Source: Pseudomonas viridiflava
GTDB taxonomy: Bacteria > Pseudomonadota > Gammaproteobacteria > Pseudomonadales > Pseudomonadaceae
Assembly (NCBI RefSeq): GCF_900589395.1
Contig: NZ_UUIS01000069.1
Location: 53,366 to 117,365 of the forward strand
Length of the DNA stretch: 64,000 nucleotides
Direction of reading: 5' to 3'
Below the pieces are notes generated by a model, which ran no database searches, had not been told where the DNA came from, and saw only the letters and a program-made list of their open reading frames with translations. A program made the translations under genes and the position numbers. Positions 33,505 through 42,354 of this stretch are shown in pieces; position 1 is the first letter of the stretch, and each line of letters begins with the position of its first letter.

Positions 33505-33975
33505 TTAGTGGGAAAAAAACGCCGCTGACAAGAGCCCTATAAACAACAACGGCGAAAAAGGAAATTTTTCCGTTGTTTGCGGGTTCATCGCTGCATAACG
33601 CCGCGCCAGGCGTTGGCCGGCGTGCCGAAACAGCAGGCGGCGGATCATCAGCCAGAGCAGTGCGGCCACGGCGGCGCCCATGAAGGTTCCCAGCAGGTAC
33701 AGGCTGTCGCTGGCCAGGGCCAGGGCTGCCAGCAGCTTGACGTCGCCGGCGCCCAGGCGCCCCAGCGCATAGCCAGGCAAGGTCAGGGCCAGGGCCAGCA
33801 ACAGTGCCCGGCCCGCCTCGGCGGCCTCGGCGCCCAGCCAGGTCTGGCCGCTGTACACCAGCCACGACAGGGCGGCGATAAACCCTCCAAGGGTCAAGGC
33901 GTTGGATATCTGTTTATGGCGCGCATCCTGTTCGGCACAAACGGCAAACCAGATGAGTAGGAAAAGTAATTTCAT
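33505..33975 (-). CDS. fppA: Flp prepilin peptidase (TadV/FppA type)
   Basis: Aspartic membrane protease that removes the Flp leader. 156 residues, the short TadV form without an N-methylase domain. The two catalytic aspartates are present: Asp17 in CAEQDARHKQISN and the GxGD motif in RLGAGDVKLLAAL. About five hydrophobic helices surround them. It is upstream of pprB on the same strand, 140 bases away, and divergent from the pseudopilin gene. A strong hairpin (33549-33577 region) lies inside its 3' coding end. Confidence 0.92.
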   Translation of the reverse strand: MKLLFLLIWFAVCAEQDARHKQISNALTLGGFIAALSWLVYSGQTWLGAEAAEAGRALLLALALTLPGYALGRLGAGDVKLLAALALASDSLYLLGTFMGAAVAALLWLMIRRLLFRHAGQRLARRYAAMNPQTTEKFPFSPLLFIGLLSAAFFSH

Positions 33976-34048
33976 TGTGTAAAAAACGTCCTGTTTTTCT
34001 GAAAGAACCTATGCTCACTGCAGGAGCACCGTCAGGGTAGACGTCGAC

Positions 34049-34507
34049 ATGCGTGCCAACCGATTATCTGGACCACGTCACCAGAAAGGCGCCGCTGCCA
34101 TCGAATTTGCCGCGGTGTTCGTGATTTTTTTCGCCCTTTTTTATGCTTTGGTCAGTTACAGCCTGCCCTTGTTGATGGTGCAGTCGTTCAACGCGGCTAC
34201 CAGCGAGGCGGTGCGCCGCAGCGTGGCGCTGAGCCCGAGCATCGGCACGGTGACCTATAACGCTCTGGTGCTCACCCAGGCAAAGACCACGGTACAGAAC
34301 CAGCTGACCTGGATGCCGGCGTCGCTGAATTTCGCGCCCGAGGACATCAAGGTGACCCTCGTCAACGGCCTGTTGACCGTGAGCATCCAATACCCCACCT
34401 CCAAGCTGACCCAGGTGCTGCCGCTGCTGATCCTCCCGGTCATCGGCGAAGTGCCGAGGCTGCCTGCCGTCCTGTCTGCCCAAGCGAGTCTTCAACTTGT
34501 CCCTTGA
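34049..34507 (+). CDS. tadF: TadE/TadF-like type IVb pseudopilin
   Basis: Minor pilin-like protein of the Tad system. The 152 residues begin with a basic leader ending in glycine (HQKG, Gly14), followed by the processing motif AAAIEFAAVFVIFFALFYAL; here the -1 glycine is intact, unlike in flp. The rest is a soluble domain with no clear motif. I cannot separate TadE from TadF with certainty; the position between fppA and pprA matches the gene called tadF in P. aeruginosa. AGGG lies upstream. Its last 11 bases overlap the pprA start. Confidence 0.85.
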   Translation: MRANRLSGPRHQKGAAAIEFAAVFVIFFALFYALVSYSLPLLMVQSFNAATSEAVRRSVALSPSIGTVTYNALVLTQAKTTVQNQLTWMPASLNFAPEDIKVTLVNGLLTVSIQYPTSKLTQVLPLLILPVIGEVPRLPAVLSAQASLQLVP

Positions 34508-37256
34508 AAAGAGCCGTTTAAGTCGTTGGCTGGGGCGCTCCGAAGCGCCGGCCAGCACACCCGCTACTGCGCTGAGTGTGGAGCCCGAGGCGATCGGTGC
34601 CGACCTGTACCTGTTACTCGACGAAGAGGGCCGTCTGCAAAGCCTGAGCACCCTGTTGCTCAATCGCCTGGGGCTGAGCAGCCAGGCGGTGGTCAAACAG
34701 CGCCTGATGAGCCTGCTGCTGCCCAACAGCGCCCTGGTGATCGAGGGCGTGCCGCAAGATTGGGTCGGGCACATGCTCGACCTGGATTTTCGCAGCAACG
34801 ATGGCCACACCCTGCATGCCCGCGGCTGGGTGCAGCACCATGGCAAGGACTGGTTGTTGCAACTGCTCGACATCAGCGACCTGATGGAGGAAGCCAGTGC
34901 CGCACGCACCCGCCAGCAATGCCTGCGCTTTGCCGGGATGATGGCCGAGAAGATCCGGGTGTGCAGCGCCGAGCGGCTGGTCAGTGTGGTGAGCGAGCAG
35001 TTGCAGGAACTGGCGCAGATGTGGCACGTGCCGTGTGTCGCGCTGGCCCTGCCCGAGGCCAGCGGCATTGGCTGGCAGGTCTACAGCCAGTACAGCGCGC
35101 ACACCGCGCCACAGCTGTGGCAGGTCGGCCAGCGGCTGGGCTGCGAGTTCGACCGGCTGGATGTCAATGTGGCTCACGCGCTGCATTTTTCCGGGGGCAC
35201 CGAGCTGTCGCCGCTGCAAGGCATGTTTGCCAATGCCGACGGTTTCCTGTTGGCGCACAGCCGTGACGGCATTGCCCGCGCCTGGCTGATGTTCGGGTTT
35301 TATGAGGCGGCCCGACAGGCGCCGGACCTGGGCGAGCGTGAATGGCTGAACCTGTGCTCGGCGCTGGCGGGGCCGGTGCTGTTTCGCTTGTCCGAGCAGC
35401 ACAACCGTCACCATGTCGAACGCCTGGCGGTGTTGCAGGACCTGCTGGGCACTGGCTGGTGGGAGTTGCTGGCGGCCAGCGACGAGATCCTGATGGCGCC
35501 GCAGCTGGCCCGCAGCCTGCGCCTGAGCGACCGCGTCGAACGCCTGTCGCGCCCCGAATGGCTGGCGCTGATCCACCCCGCTGACCGGCAGGAGTTGTCC
35601 AGCCGCCTGGTGCAGTTGCGCGACAAGGGCACGCCCATGTTGCTGTGCGTGCGCCTGGCGCAGGCCGATCCCGGCCAGGACACCGTCTGGCTGCGTATCC
35701 AGGGCCAGGCCTTGATCAGCGGCCAGGTGCAACGGGTGCTGGGCTTCATGCTCGATGTCAGCGACATCAAGAACCAGGAGACCGAAGCGGCCGCCGCCCA
35801 TGCCCGGCTGGACAACCTGATTGCCAGTTCGCCGGCGGTGATCTACGTGCAACGCTATGACCAGGGCAACCTGGAACCGACCTTTTTCAGCGACAGCCTG
35901 ACCCCGCTGCTGGGCTGGACCCTGGCCGATTGCATCGACGGGCAACTGGCCGATTACATTCACCCCGAAGACCATGACATCTGGTTCGAGCGCAACCGCC
36001 AATTGCTGCGCGAAGGCCTGGTCAGCCGGCGTTATCGCTTGCGCGACAAGCACGGCCGTTACCACTGGCTGCTGGACGAAGCGCGGCTGCTGCGTGACGA
36101 CCTGGGCATGCCGGTGGAGGCGGTGGGCCTGTGGCTGGATGTCACCGATGCGACCCTGGCCGCCGAGCGGGTGCGTGAAAGCGAAGAGCGCTACCGCATC
36201 CTGGTCGAAGACTCGCCGGCGATGATCTGCCGCTACACCCCGGACCTGGCCCTGATCTTTGGCAACCGGCCGCTGGCGACCTACCTGGAATGCGACCCGC
36301 AGCAATTGCCCGGCATCAACCTGGGCGACTGGTTCAGCCCCGAGCAGCGTGAAGACTTCATGCAGCGCATCGCCCGCCTGACACCCGAGTCGCCGTTGAG
36401 CACCGCCGAGGTGTGCCTTGAGCTGCCGGGCCGTGAACATGCCTGGTGGGTGTGGGCCGATCGCGGCGTGTTCGACCCGCAAGGCCGGCTGGTCGAAGTC
36501 CAGGCCGTGGGGCGCGACAACACCGATGTGCGTCGCTCGCGCATGCAGCTCAACCAGAGCGCGAAGATGGCCACGCTGGGCGAAATGGCCACCGGCCTGG
36601 CCCATGAGATCAACCAGCCGCTGAACGTGATGCGCATGGCCGTGATCAACGTGCTCAAGCGCCTGGAACGCGGCAACCTCGATGTCGAGTACATCACTGA
36701 AAAGCTCAACCGGATCGACAGCCAGGTGCAGCGCGCCGCCAAGGTGGTGGACCATATGCGCGTGTTCGGCCGGCGCTCGGAAGTCCAGGAGCAGGTGTTC
36801 GACCCCTTCGATGCACTCGAAGGCACGCTGGCGATGCTCAGCGAAGGCATGAAGGGCAAGGGCGTGCAGATGCAGGCCAGCGAGCGCGGGATGCCGCTGC
36901 AGGTGCGCGGGCATGGCGACCAGCTGGAGCAGGTGCTGATCAACCTGATGGTCAACGCCCGTGATGCCATGCTCTCGCGCAAGGAAACCCGGCCTGAGCT
37001 GGCGCCGATGATCGAGGTGCAGGTGCAGCCAGAGCCCGATCAGGTGGTGATCACCGTGCAGGACAACGGTGGCGGTATCGACCCGCGGCTGATGGAGCGC
37101 ATCTTCGAGCCGTTCTTTACCACCAAGCCGGTGGGCGTCGGCACCGGGCTGGGGTTGTCGGTCAGCTACGGCATCATCGAGCAGATGAACGGCCGGTTGA
37201 GCGTCAGCAATGTCGGGGAGGGCGCGCAGTTCAGGATTACCTTGCCGCTGCTGTAG
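34497..37256 (+). CDS. pprA: Sensor histidine kinase PprA (PAS-containing)
   Basis: Sensor for the PprB pathway. The 919 residues contain several sensory segments with PAS character (for example the second half ERYRILVEDSPAMICRYTPD, FGNRPLATYLECDP, and a PAC-like end WLDVTDATLAAERVRESEE), then the kinase: phospho-acceptor His703 in GLAHEINQPLNVMRMA, N box NLMVNARDAM, G boxes DNGGGIDPRLMERIFEPFFT and GTGLGLSVSYGI. No transmembrane helix is evident, so it appears cytoplasmic. The start is TTG at 34497 inside the end of tadF; the next in-frame candidate is GTG 34578. Confidence 0.88.
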   Translation: MSLEKSRLSRWLGRSEAPASTPATALSVEPEAIGADLYLLLDEEGRLQSLSTLLLNRLGLSSQAVVKQRLMSLLLPNSALVIEGVPQDWVGHMLDLDFRSNDGHTLHARGWVQHHGKDWLLQLLDISDLMEEASAARTRQQCLRFAGMMAEKIRVCSAERLVSVVSEQLQELAQMWHVPCVALALPEASGIGWQVYSQYSAHTAPQLWQVGQRLGCEFDRLDVNVAHALHFSGGTELSPLQGMFANADGFLLAHSRDGIARAWLMFGFYEAARQAPDLGEREWLNLCSALAGPVLFRLSEQHNRHHVERLAVLQDLLGTGWWELLAASDEILMAPQLARSLRLSDRVERLSRPEWLALIHPADRQELSSRLVQLRDKGTPMLLCVRLAQADPGQDTVWLRIQGQALISGQVQRVLGFMLDVSDIKNQETEAAAAHARLDNLIASSPAVIYVQRYDQGNLEPTFFSDSLTPLLGWTLADCIDGQLADYIHPEDHDIWFERNRQLLREGLVSRRYRLRDKHGRYHWLLDEARLLRDDLGMPVEAVGLWLDVTDATLAAERVRESEERYRILVEDSPAMICRYTPDLALIFGNRPLATYLECDPQQLPGINLGDWFSPEQREDFMQRIARLTPESPLSTAEVCLELPGREHAWWVWADRGVFDPQGRLVEVQAVGRDNTDVRRSRMQLNQSAKMATLGEMATGLAHEINQPLNVMRMAVINVLKRLERGNLDVEYITEKLNRIDSQVQRAAKVVDHMRVFGRRSEVQEQVFDPFDALEGTLAMLSEGMKGKGVQMQASERGMPLQVRGHGDQLEQVLINLMVNARDAMLSRKETRPELAPMIEVQVQPEPDQVVITVQDNGGGIDPRLMERIFEPFFTTKPVGVGTGLGLSVSYGIIEQMNGRLSVSNVGEGAQFRITLPLL

Positions 37257-37722
37257 AGACCGGCGGCGCCTGACTCCCGGCTGAAGCAGATCGCCCCCCG
37301 CTGCAGAGCAGCCTCCCACTGGATGGATGTCGCCCAGGGTCTTGTGCCTGACACCGGATTGGTGAGCAGGTCGGGACGCCTGGCATTGCCCCGTAGGAGC
37401 GACCAACGGTCGCGAATGCAGGCTGTCAGGCCCTGAAGAGGTTGAATTTACTGCCCTTTCGTGACCGCTGGTCGCTCCCACAGGATTGGCGCACGTCCTG
37501 GAAATCGTGTCCCGACACAAGCAACTGCTGGCGATGGCTGGGTGACAGACGCAGCAGGTGTGTTGGCCTTGCTGGCCTCATCGCCGGCAAGCCGCCTCCC
37601 ACCGGATGGATGTCGTCCTGAATATCGGGCCTGACACCGGACTGTGGGAGGCGGCTTGCCGGCGATGGCTATGGCTATGGTACAGGCGCAGCAGATGCTC
37701 CTGTTTTCCTGCGTGATAGCGC
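37257..37722. repeat. REP/REPIN mosaic between pprA and tadG
   Basis: 466 bases without a gene between convergent pprA and tadG. REP units include GCTGCAGAGCAGCCTCCCAC (37301-37320), a facing pair GTAGGAGCGACCAACGGTCG (37392) and CCGCTGGTCGCTCCCAC (about 37465-37481), and a REPIN from CGCCGGCAAGCCGCCTCCCA (37582) to GTGGGAGGCGGCTTGCCGGC (37645-37664). The spacer at 37543 contains GACAGACGCAGCAGGTGTG, also found in the 51 kb mosaic. Confidence 0.8.
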
Positions 37723-39780
37723 CTATATCACCAGCGTGGCCTGGCCGATATTGCAACTGAGGTTGGCGCCGACGTCGGTCGGGTTCAGGGTCAGGCCCAG
37801 GCCGTTCAACAACGGGTCGATCAGGGCCGTCAACAGCGGCTTGAGCGTCTTGTCGATGATTTCGGTATTCACCAGCCCCAGCAGAGTATTGAGCAGGGTC
37901 CTGGTGCCGGTGATCACATTGCCCAGCGCGTTGTTGGCCAGGGGTTTATAGACTTGCACCTTGACGCTGGAGACAAGGCTGTCGAGTACGGTGCTGGGCA
38001 AGACAGTGGCCGCGCTGCCGAGGTAGTAAGGCGGGCTGCCGATCTCCGGCAATGTGTCGGGCAGGCTGGTCGAGTGACGCGTGAAGGTGCTGTCGACGCT
38101 GGCGGCGCTGCCGACAATGGCATTGTTCAGTGGATTGAAACTGAGCCCCACGCCGCCGCCGCCGAAAGGTACACGGGCTGTACAACTGCCCAGCAGACCG
38201 AGCAACTGTGTGCAGGTCTGGGTACCGATGTCGATGATCGGCAGCGGCTGGGCGACCACGGCCAGTGGGTCGGTGCTGGCCGGAAAGGCCGCTGCGCTGT
38301 CGATCAGTCCCAGACGGGCATTGAGCAGCGTGGCCGTGGTCCGCACGTTCAACGACTTGTTGGTGTTGCTGGTGCAGGTGTAGCCGGTCACATAGCTTTC
38401 GGCAGCAGCCAGGGCCAGGCTGAGGTCGATGCGCGGCCCTGCGGTACTGGCGCCCGAGGTCATGAACTTGAAGTCGGTGAACATGCATTTGGCCCCGAGC
38501 AGGCAGCCCACGCCTCCGAGCAAACCCTTGATGTCCAGGCTCAGGGCGCTGTTGAGGATCGGCGTCAGGCTGCCCACCAGGCCGGTCACGGCCGACAGCG
38601 GTGGCTGGTTGAGCACATCCAGCGCCGGCAAATTGATCGACACCAGCGCCCGGGTCTGCGCGGTGCGCACGTAGATACGGTTCGGGTCGTTGGCCACCGG
38701 CAGGCTCGGGTTGACCTTGCCGGGGTCGCCAATCGCTGACAGCTGTGGCGGCTCGATGACCTGGATGCGCGTGGTGATCAGCGCCAGCGGCGCCAGGTTG
38801 ATCTGGGTCGACGCGGTGATACCGTTTTTCTTGTTTGCCACCTGTGCCAGGGTCTGGAGCAGGTCGACCAGGCGCAGCTGGGTGGTCAGCCCGGCGATGT
38901 CGGTACCGCCCTGGACCTTGATCAGGTCGCCCAGGGTGAGGGTCGCGGTGCCGACGGCAGCCTGCAAGGTCTTGAGCCCCTGGACGGTGACGGCGGTTGT
39001 GCTGGTGCTGTTGGCCTGCAGCAGGTTGATCACGCTCTGGATCAACTGACTGACCGTGACGTTGGCGGCCAACACCTGGTTGTAATCCATGGCGGTGAGG
39101 TTGAGGTCGAGCTTGAGCCGGTCGAGGTAGTCGAGCAGGTTGAGCCGGGTATTGAGCAGGCCGTCCCAACTGGCCACGCCCAACTCCAGCTTGCCGCCCA
39201 GCAGGTTGCTGAACAGCAGGTTCAGCAGCGGTGACTGGGCGCTGGTGATGTCCGCCGCCACGCTGCGGATGCTCAGTTGTGCCAGCGGTGGCGCCGCGGC
39301 GGCCACGGCCGTGGCGCTGAGGATGAAGGTGCTCGAGCGTGGCTCGCTGCTGAGCACGGCCCCGATGATCGCGGCCATGCTGTGCTGGACAGGGCGCGAG
39401 ACCACTACTTGCACAGCCTGGGTGCTGGTCGCGTTGCTGACGAAGGTGCGTCGACCGTCGATGGCACCGATGGCCAGGGTGCCGCAGGCAACGGCGATGG
39501 CACGTCCCTCGGCCTCAGGGGTAAAACCGTTGCGAATCGCGCTCTGGCGGGCGAACTGCGCCGCGCGGTTGCTGGCCGTGCAGTTGCCCTTGAGGGTCGC
39601 CGTCTCCAGCGCCGACATGTCGGCCACCCGTTGCAGCGAGCGCTTTTCCAGGTACAGCCGGCCGCTGTCGACCACGATCACCATGAACAGCATGGCCAGC
39701 CCCAGGGTCAGTGCCGCCATCAGACCGATTGCGCCCCGCTGCCTGGCAGGCGGCATACGACTACGACTCAGGGCAGACAT
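37723..39780 (-). CDS. tadG: TadG-like Flp pilus protein
   Basis: 685 residues: basic leader with QRGAIGLMAALTLGLAMLFM, one membrane helix, then YLEKRSLQRVADMSALETAT, the Tad/TadE-like segment, and a large extracytoplasmic domain rich in Ser, Thr, Leu and Asn with scattered cysteines (for example GGVGCLLGAKCMFTDF, TQTCTQLLGLLGSC). TadG is thought to be a secreted or anchoring component of the pilus. AAGGAG precedes the ATG at 39780 at good spacing, favouring it over 39804. In P. aeruginosa, as I recall, tadG sits close to tadD and pprB; here it is beyond pprA, in convergent orientation. Confidence 0.87.
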   Translation of the reverse strand: MSALSRSRMPPARQRGAIGLMAALTLGLAMLFMVIVVDSGRLYLEKRSLQRVADMSALETATLKGNCTASNRAAQFARQSAIRNGFTPEAEGRAIAVACGTLAIGAIDGRRTFVSNATSTQAVQVVVSRPVQHSMAAIIGAVLSSEPRSSTFILSATAVAAAAPPLAQLSIRSVAADITSAQSPLLNLLFSNLLGGKLELGVASWDGLLNTRLNLLDYLDRLKLDLNLTAMDYNQVLAANVTVSQLIQSVINLLQANSTSTTAVTVQGLKTLQAAVGTATLTLGDLIKVQGGTDIAGLTTQLRLVDLLQTLAQVANKKNGITASTQINLAPLALITTRIQVIEPPQLSAIGDPGKVNPSLPVANDPNRIYVRTAQTRALVSINLPALDVLNQPPLSAVTGLVGSLTPILNSALSLDIKGLLGGVGCLLGAKCMFTDFKFMTSGASTAGPRIDLSLALAAAESYVTGYTCTSNTNKSLNVRTTATLLNARLGLIDSAAAFPASTDPLAVVAQPLPIIDIGTQTCTQLLGLLGSCTARVPFGGGGVGLSFNPLNNAIVGSAASVDSTFTRHSTSLPDTLPEIGSPPYYLGSAATVLPSTVLDSLVSSVKVQVYKPLANNALGNVITGTRTLLNTLLGLVNTEIIDKTLKPLLTALIDPLLNGLGLTLNPTDVGANLSCNIGQATLVI

Positions 39781-39890
39781 GCGGCACTCCTTTGACTCAC
39801 CCATGCGTCATGCAGTGTAGTAAAGGCCGCGGGCCGGCGCTGGCGATGGGCCAGTCAAGTGGATGGATGGTCGTTGACTGGCAAGCGGTA

Positions 39891-39916
39891 TTCGCGACCG
39901 GTGGTCGCGCCTGCAG
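39891..39916. repeat. REP-type hairpin
   Basis: TTCGCGACCGGTGGTCGCGC followed by CTGCAG, a short palindrome of the same type as the REPs at 19619 and 37392. It lies in the 190 bases between tadG and the first DUF4136 gene, otherwise without features. Confidence 0.55.
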
Positions 39917-39970
39917 TGGGGTGCCGAGCCTTTATCGAGGGGCGCGACACCGGCCTGGGCCGGCGCGTGA

Positions 39971-40534
39971 TCAGCGTGGCGGGTACTGTTCCAGAATCTT
40001 TGCCACGGTGTTGCGCATGGCCGTATCTCGTGCGGCGGGATTGGCCGGGTTCTGGTCCAGGATCCGTTCGGTGCTGCCGCGCCACACCAGTTTGCCGTCC
40101 TTGCCGTCGTACAGGTCAATTTGCAGGGTGGTCACCTTGTAGTCGACGCTGCGTGTTTCAGTGGCCATCGGCCCGCCCCAATACCCGTAACCGCCCCACG
40201 GTCCCCAGGCGCTGCCATAGTGGGTGCTGACCAGTTGCTGACGGTCTTCGACGATCAGCCAGGCCTGGACCTTCAGGTCGGCCGCTGCACCGGCTGCGGC
40301 CTGGCGCAGGCCACGCTGGTCGAGCTGCTGGTTGATCGCATCGCGCACGCGCTGCTCGGTCAGGTCGCTCTTGAGCCGCGGGTCGGCGGGCTGGTACTGC
40401 ACCGCCGGCTCTTGCCAGCTCCAGTGGCGATAGCCGGCAAAGTCGCGGCGGGCGTCGAAGTCGCGGTTGACCTGGCTGCTTTGGCAGGCGCCCAGCAGCA
40501 GGGTAAAGGACAGCAGGGCAAGGCGAAGGTACAT
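39971..40534 (-). CDS. DUF4136 lipoprotein (first of two paralogues)
   Basis: 187 residues with a lipoprotein signal (MYLRLALLSFTLLLGAC, lipobox LGAC) and the DUF4136 signature pattern: DFAGYRHWSWQEP near the start, then DLTEQRVRDAINQQLDQRGL and a Gly/Tyr/Trp-rich loop (GPWGGYGYWGG). Function unknown; the family is widespread in envelope operons. It is 18 bases downstream of a paralogue of the same layout, so the pair arose by tandem duplication and is co-transcribed. Confidence 0.85.
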   Translation of the reverse strand: MYLRLALLSFTLLLGACQSSQVNRDFDARRDFAGYRHWSWQEPAVQYQPADPRLKSDLTEQRVRDAINQQLDQRGLRQAAAGAAADLKVQAWLIVEDRQQLVSTHYGSAWGPWGGYGYWGGPMATETRSVDYKVTTLQIDLYDGKDGKLVWRGSTERILDQNPANPAARDTAMRNTVAKILEQYPPR

Positions 40535-40552
40535 GGCCGTTTCTCCAAGGGG

Positions 40553-41167
40553 TCAGGACGGAGGATACGCCGTCAGGGCCTGTTGCACAGCTTGGCGCAG
40601 CGCCTGGCTGCGGGCGGCCTGGTCGGTGCCGCTGGGCGCTTCGGCGCTGGCACTCCAGACCGGCTGGCCGGTCCGGGCATCGAACATCCGGATGCTCACC
40701 ACCAGCACTTGCTCTTGATACGTGCGCGTGACCGGTACTGTGGCGTAGCCGCCATAGCCGTGTCGGTAACCGCCATAGCCCAGACCGCCCCCGTAGTACG
40801 GGTCGCGGTAGTCGTCACGCACTTGGCGCAGGCGGGTTTCGAGGCGGCTGTCGGCGCTGACGTACAGGTCGGCGGCGGCCGTGCGCGCCGGGCGCAGGCC
40901 GCGCTGGTCGAGCCCGTTACTGACCGCTTCGGCGATCAGCGCAGGGTCCACCCACGCCGAGCCATTGGGGCCGCGGTTGTCCTGCCAGCGCCAGCTGCGG
41001 TAGCGGGCATAATCGCGCGGTGGCGCCGGGTAGGCGCTCATGTCCACCGCTTGGGCGGCCTGGGGCGGTGCCGGCGGCAGGGGGCTTGAAACCGCGCGGT
41101 ACGGGTTATCGCTCTGACAGGCAGTGATCCCCAGCGCGATGGCAAGCATGGCGAGTCGAGGGTTCAT
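40553..41167 (-). CDS. DUF4136 lipoprotein (second of two paralogues)
   Basis: 204 residues; lipoprotein signal MNPRLAMLAIALGITAC, then DYARYRSWRWQDNRGPNG, LIAEAVSNGLDQRGLRP and a Gly/Tyr-rich loop (YYGGGLGYGGYRHGYGGYA) in the same positions as in the neighbouring paralogue. It follows cmoM by 18 bases, so it probably belongs to the same transcript (MazG-like, cmoM, DUF4136 twice). No functional link to cmoM is known to me. Confidence 0.85.
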   Translation of the reverse strand: MNPRLAMLAIALGITACQSDNPYRAVSSPLPPAPPQAAQAVDMSAYPAPPRDYARYRSWRWQDNRGPNGSAWVDPALIAEAVSNGLDQRGLRPARTAAADLYVSADSRLETRLRQVRDDYRDPYYGGGLGYGGYRHGYGGYATVPVTRTYQEQVLVVSIRMFDARTGQPVWSASAEAPSGTDQAARSQALRQAVQQALTAYPPS

Positions 41168-41185
41168 GACAGTCTCCGTGGTGGT

Positions 41186-41956
41186 TCACACCGGTCGGCA
41201 GATCCAGTGCAGGTAGCGGCCCAGGCCGGCAAAGGCCGGATGGCGGCGGTGGGCCAGTTCCATTTCCAGCAGTTGCTCGAGTTCGGCGCGCTTCTGGAAA
41301 TCGACGGGCATGTAATCGTGGAACACACGCACGCCACTCTGGGTTTCGACCTGCCACTGTGCGCCAAGTTGCGTTGCCATTTCCCGCGGGTCCAGGGGTT
41401 CTTGTGGCGTCAGGCTCTGCTTTTCGCCGGCCAGGCTGTCGCCGCGCAGCTTGCGAAAATGCCCCTTGAGCAGATTGCGATAGACCAGCGCATCACGGTT
41501 GTAAAAGGCCAGCGACAACCAGCCTTGCGCAGCGGTCAGTTGGTGCAGGACCGGCAGGATGGTGTAGGGCTCGGCCAGCCACTCCAGCACGGCGTGGCAC
41601 AGCACCAGGTCGTAAGGCTCGTGCAGCAGGCCGGGCAGGGCCTGCCAGGGCGCCTGGATGAAGGTGGCATCGTAACCCGCTTCGGCAAAGCGTTGCCGGG
41701 CGCCTTCGAGCATGGGCTCGGCCGGCTCGGCCAACGTGACCTGATGGCCCAGGCCGGCCAGCCACAGCGACATGTGGCCCAGGCCCGCGCCGATGTCCAG
41801 CACGCGCAAGGGGCGTTCGGGCAAGGCTTCGATCAGGTCGGCCTGCAGCACGGCCAGGCGGATCGCGCCCTTGGCACCGCCATAGATCTTTTCGGCAAAG
41901 CGGGTGGCGAGCTGGTCGAAGTGCCGGTCGCTGCCGGGCGCTTGAACGTCGCTCAT
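41186..41956 (-). CDS. cmoM: tRNA 5-carboxymethoxyuridine methyltransferase
   Basis: SAM-dependent enzyme that methylates carboxymethoxyuridine at tRNA position 34 to its methyl ester. The 256-residue protein follows E. coli CmoM (SmtA) almost block by block: HFDQLATRFAEKIYGGAKGA, the SAM motif VLDIGAGLGHMSLWLAGLGH, CHAVLEWLAEP, WLSLAFYNRDALVYRNLLKG, GVRVFHDYMP and GLGRYLHWICRP. Its start overlaps the upstream stop (ATGA). Confidence 0.93.
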   Translation of the reverse strand: MSDVQAPGSDRHFDQLATRFAEKIYGGAKGAIRLAVLQADLIEALPERPLRVLDIGAGLGHMSLWLAGLGHQVTLAEPAEPMLEGARQRFAEAGYDATFIQAPWQALPGLLHEPYDLVLCHAVLEWLAEPYTILPVLHQLTAAQGWLSLAFYNRDALVYRNLLKGHFRKLRGDSLAGEKQSLTPQEPLDPREMATQLGAQWQVETQSGVRVFHDYMPVDFQKRAELEQLLEMELAHRRHPAFAGLGRYLHWICRPV

Positions 41957-42258
41957 CTGGCAAACCTGCGTTCGCTGTCGGCCAGCTTGCTGCGCACCAC
42001 TTCGTTCATGTCCAGGCCCAGTTCACTGCACAGCAGCAACAGGTACAGGACGATATCGCCCACTTCCTGGCCGGCATGCGCGAGCTTTTCCGGGGACAGC
42101 TGGCGCGACTGGTCTTCGCTGAGCCACTGGAAAATCTCCACCAGTTCGGCCATTTCCACACTGGCGGCCATGGCCAGGTTCTTGGGGCTGTGAAACTGTT
42201 TCCAGTCGTTGGTATCGCGAATGCGGTGCAGGCGGGTGGTCAGTTCTTCGAGGTTCAT
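41953..42258 (-). CDS. MazG-like nucleotide pyrophosphohydrolase
   Basis: 101 residues, all-alpha MazG/dCTPase fold. The metal-binding ExxE...ExxD pattern is present as EMAELVEIFQW and EVGDIVLYLLLLC. It likely hydrolyses a (modified) nucleoside triphosphate; the substrate is not readable. The start at 42258 gives the family N-terminus (MNLEELTTRLHRIRDTNDWK). It is coupled to cmoM by a 4-base overlap. Confidence 0.88.
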   Translation of the reverse strand: MNLEELTTRLHRIRDTNDWKQFHSPKNLAMAASVEMAELVEIFQWLSEDQSRQLSPEKLAHAGQEVGDIVLYLLLLCSELGLDMNEVVRSKLADSERRFAR

Positions 42259-42354
42259 CAATGGTCTCCTGAGGCGGCATAGCTTCAGGGGCAATGGCTC
42301 TACAGGCAAGTACCTTTGCTGGCGCGCAGGGGCGGTCACTCCTGCGCGGTGGAA

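Noticed and set aside
34614..37520. Open frame of 968 codons on the minus strand
   Set aside because: Antisense shadow of pprA, with the same His/Gln/Ala-rich composition and no motif.
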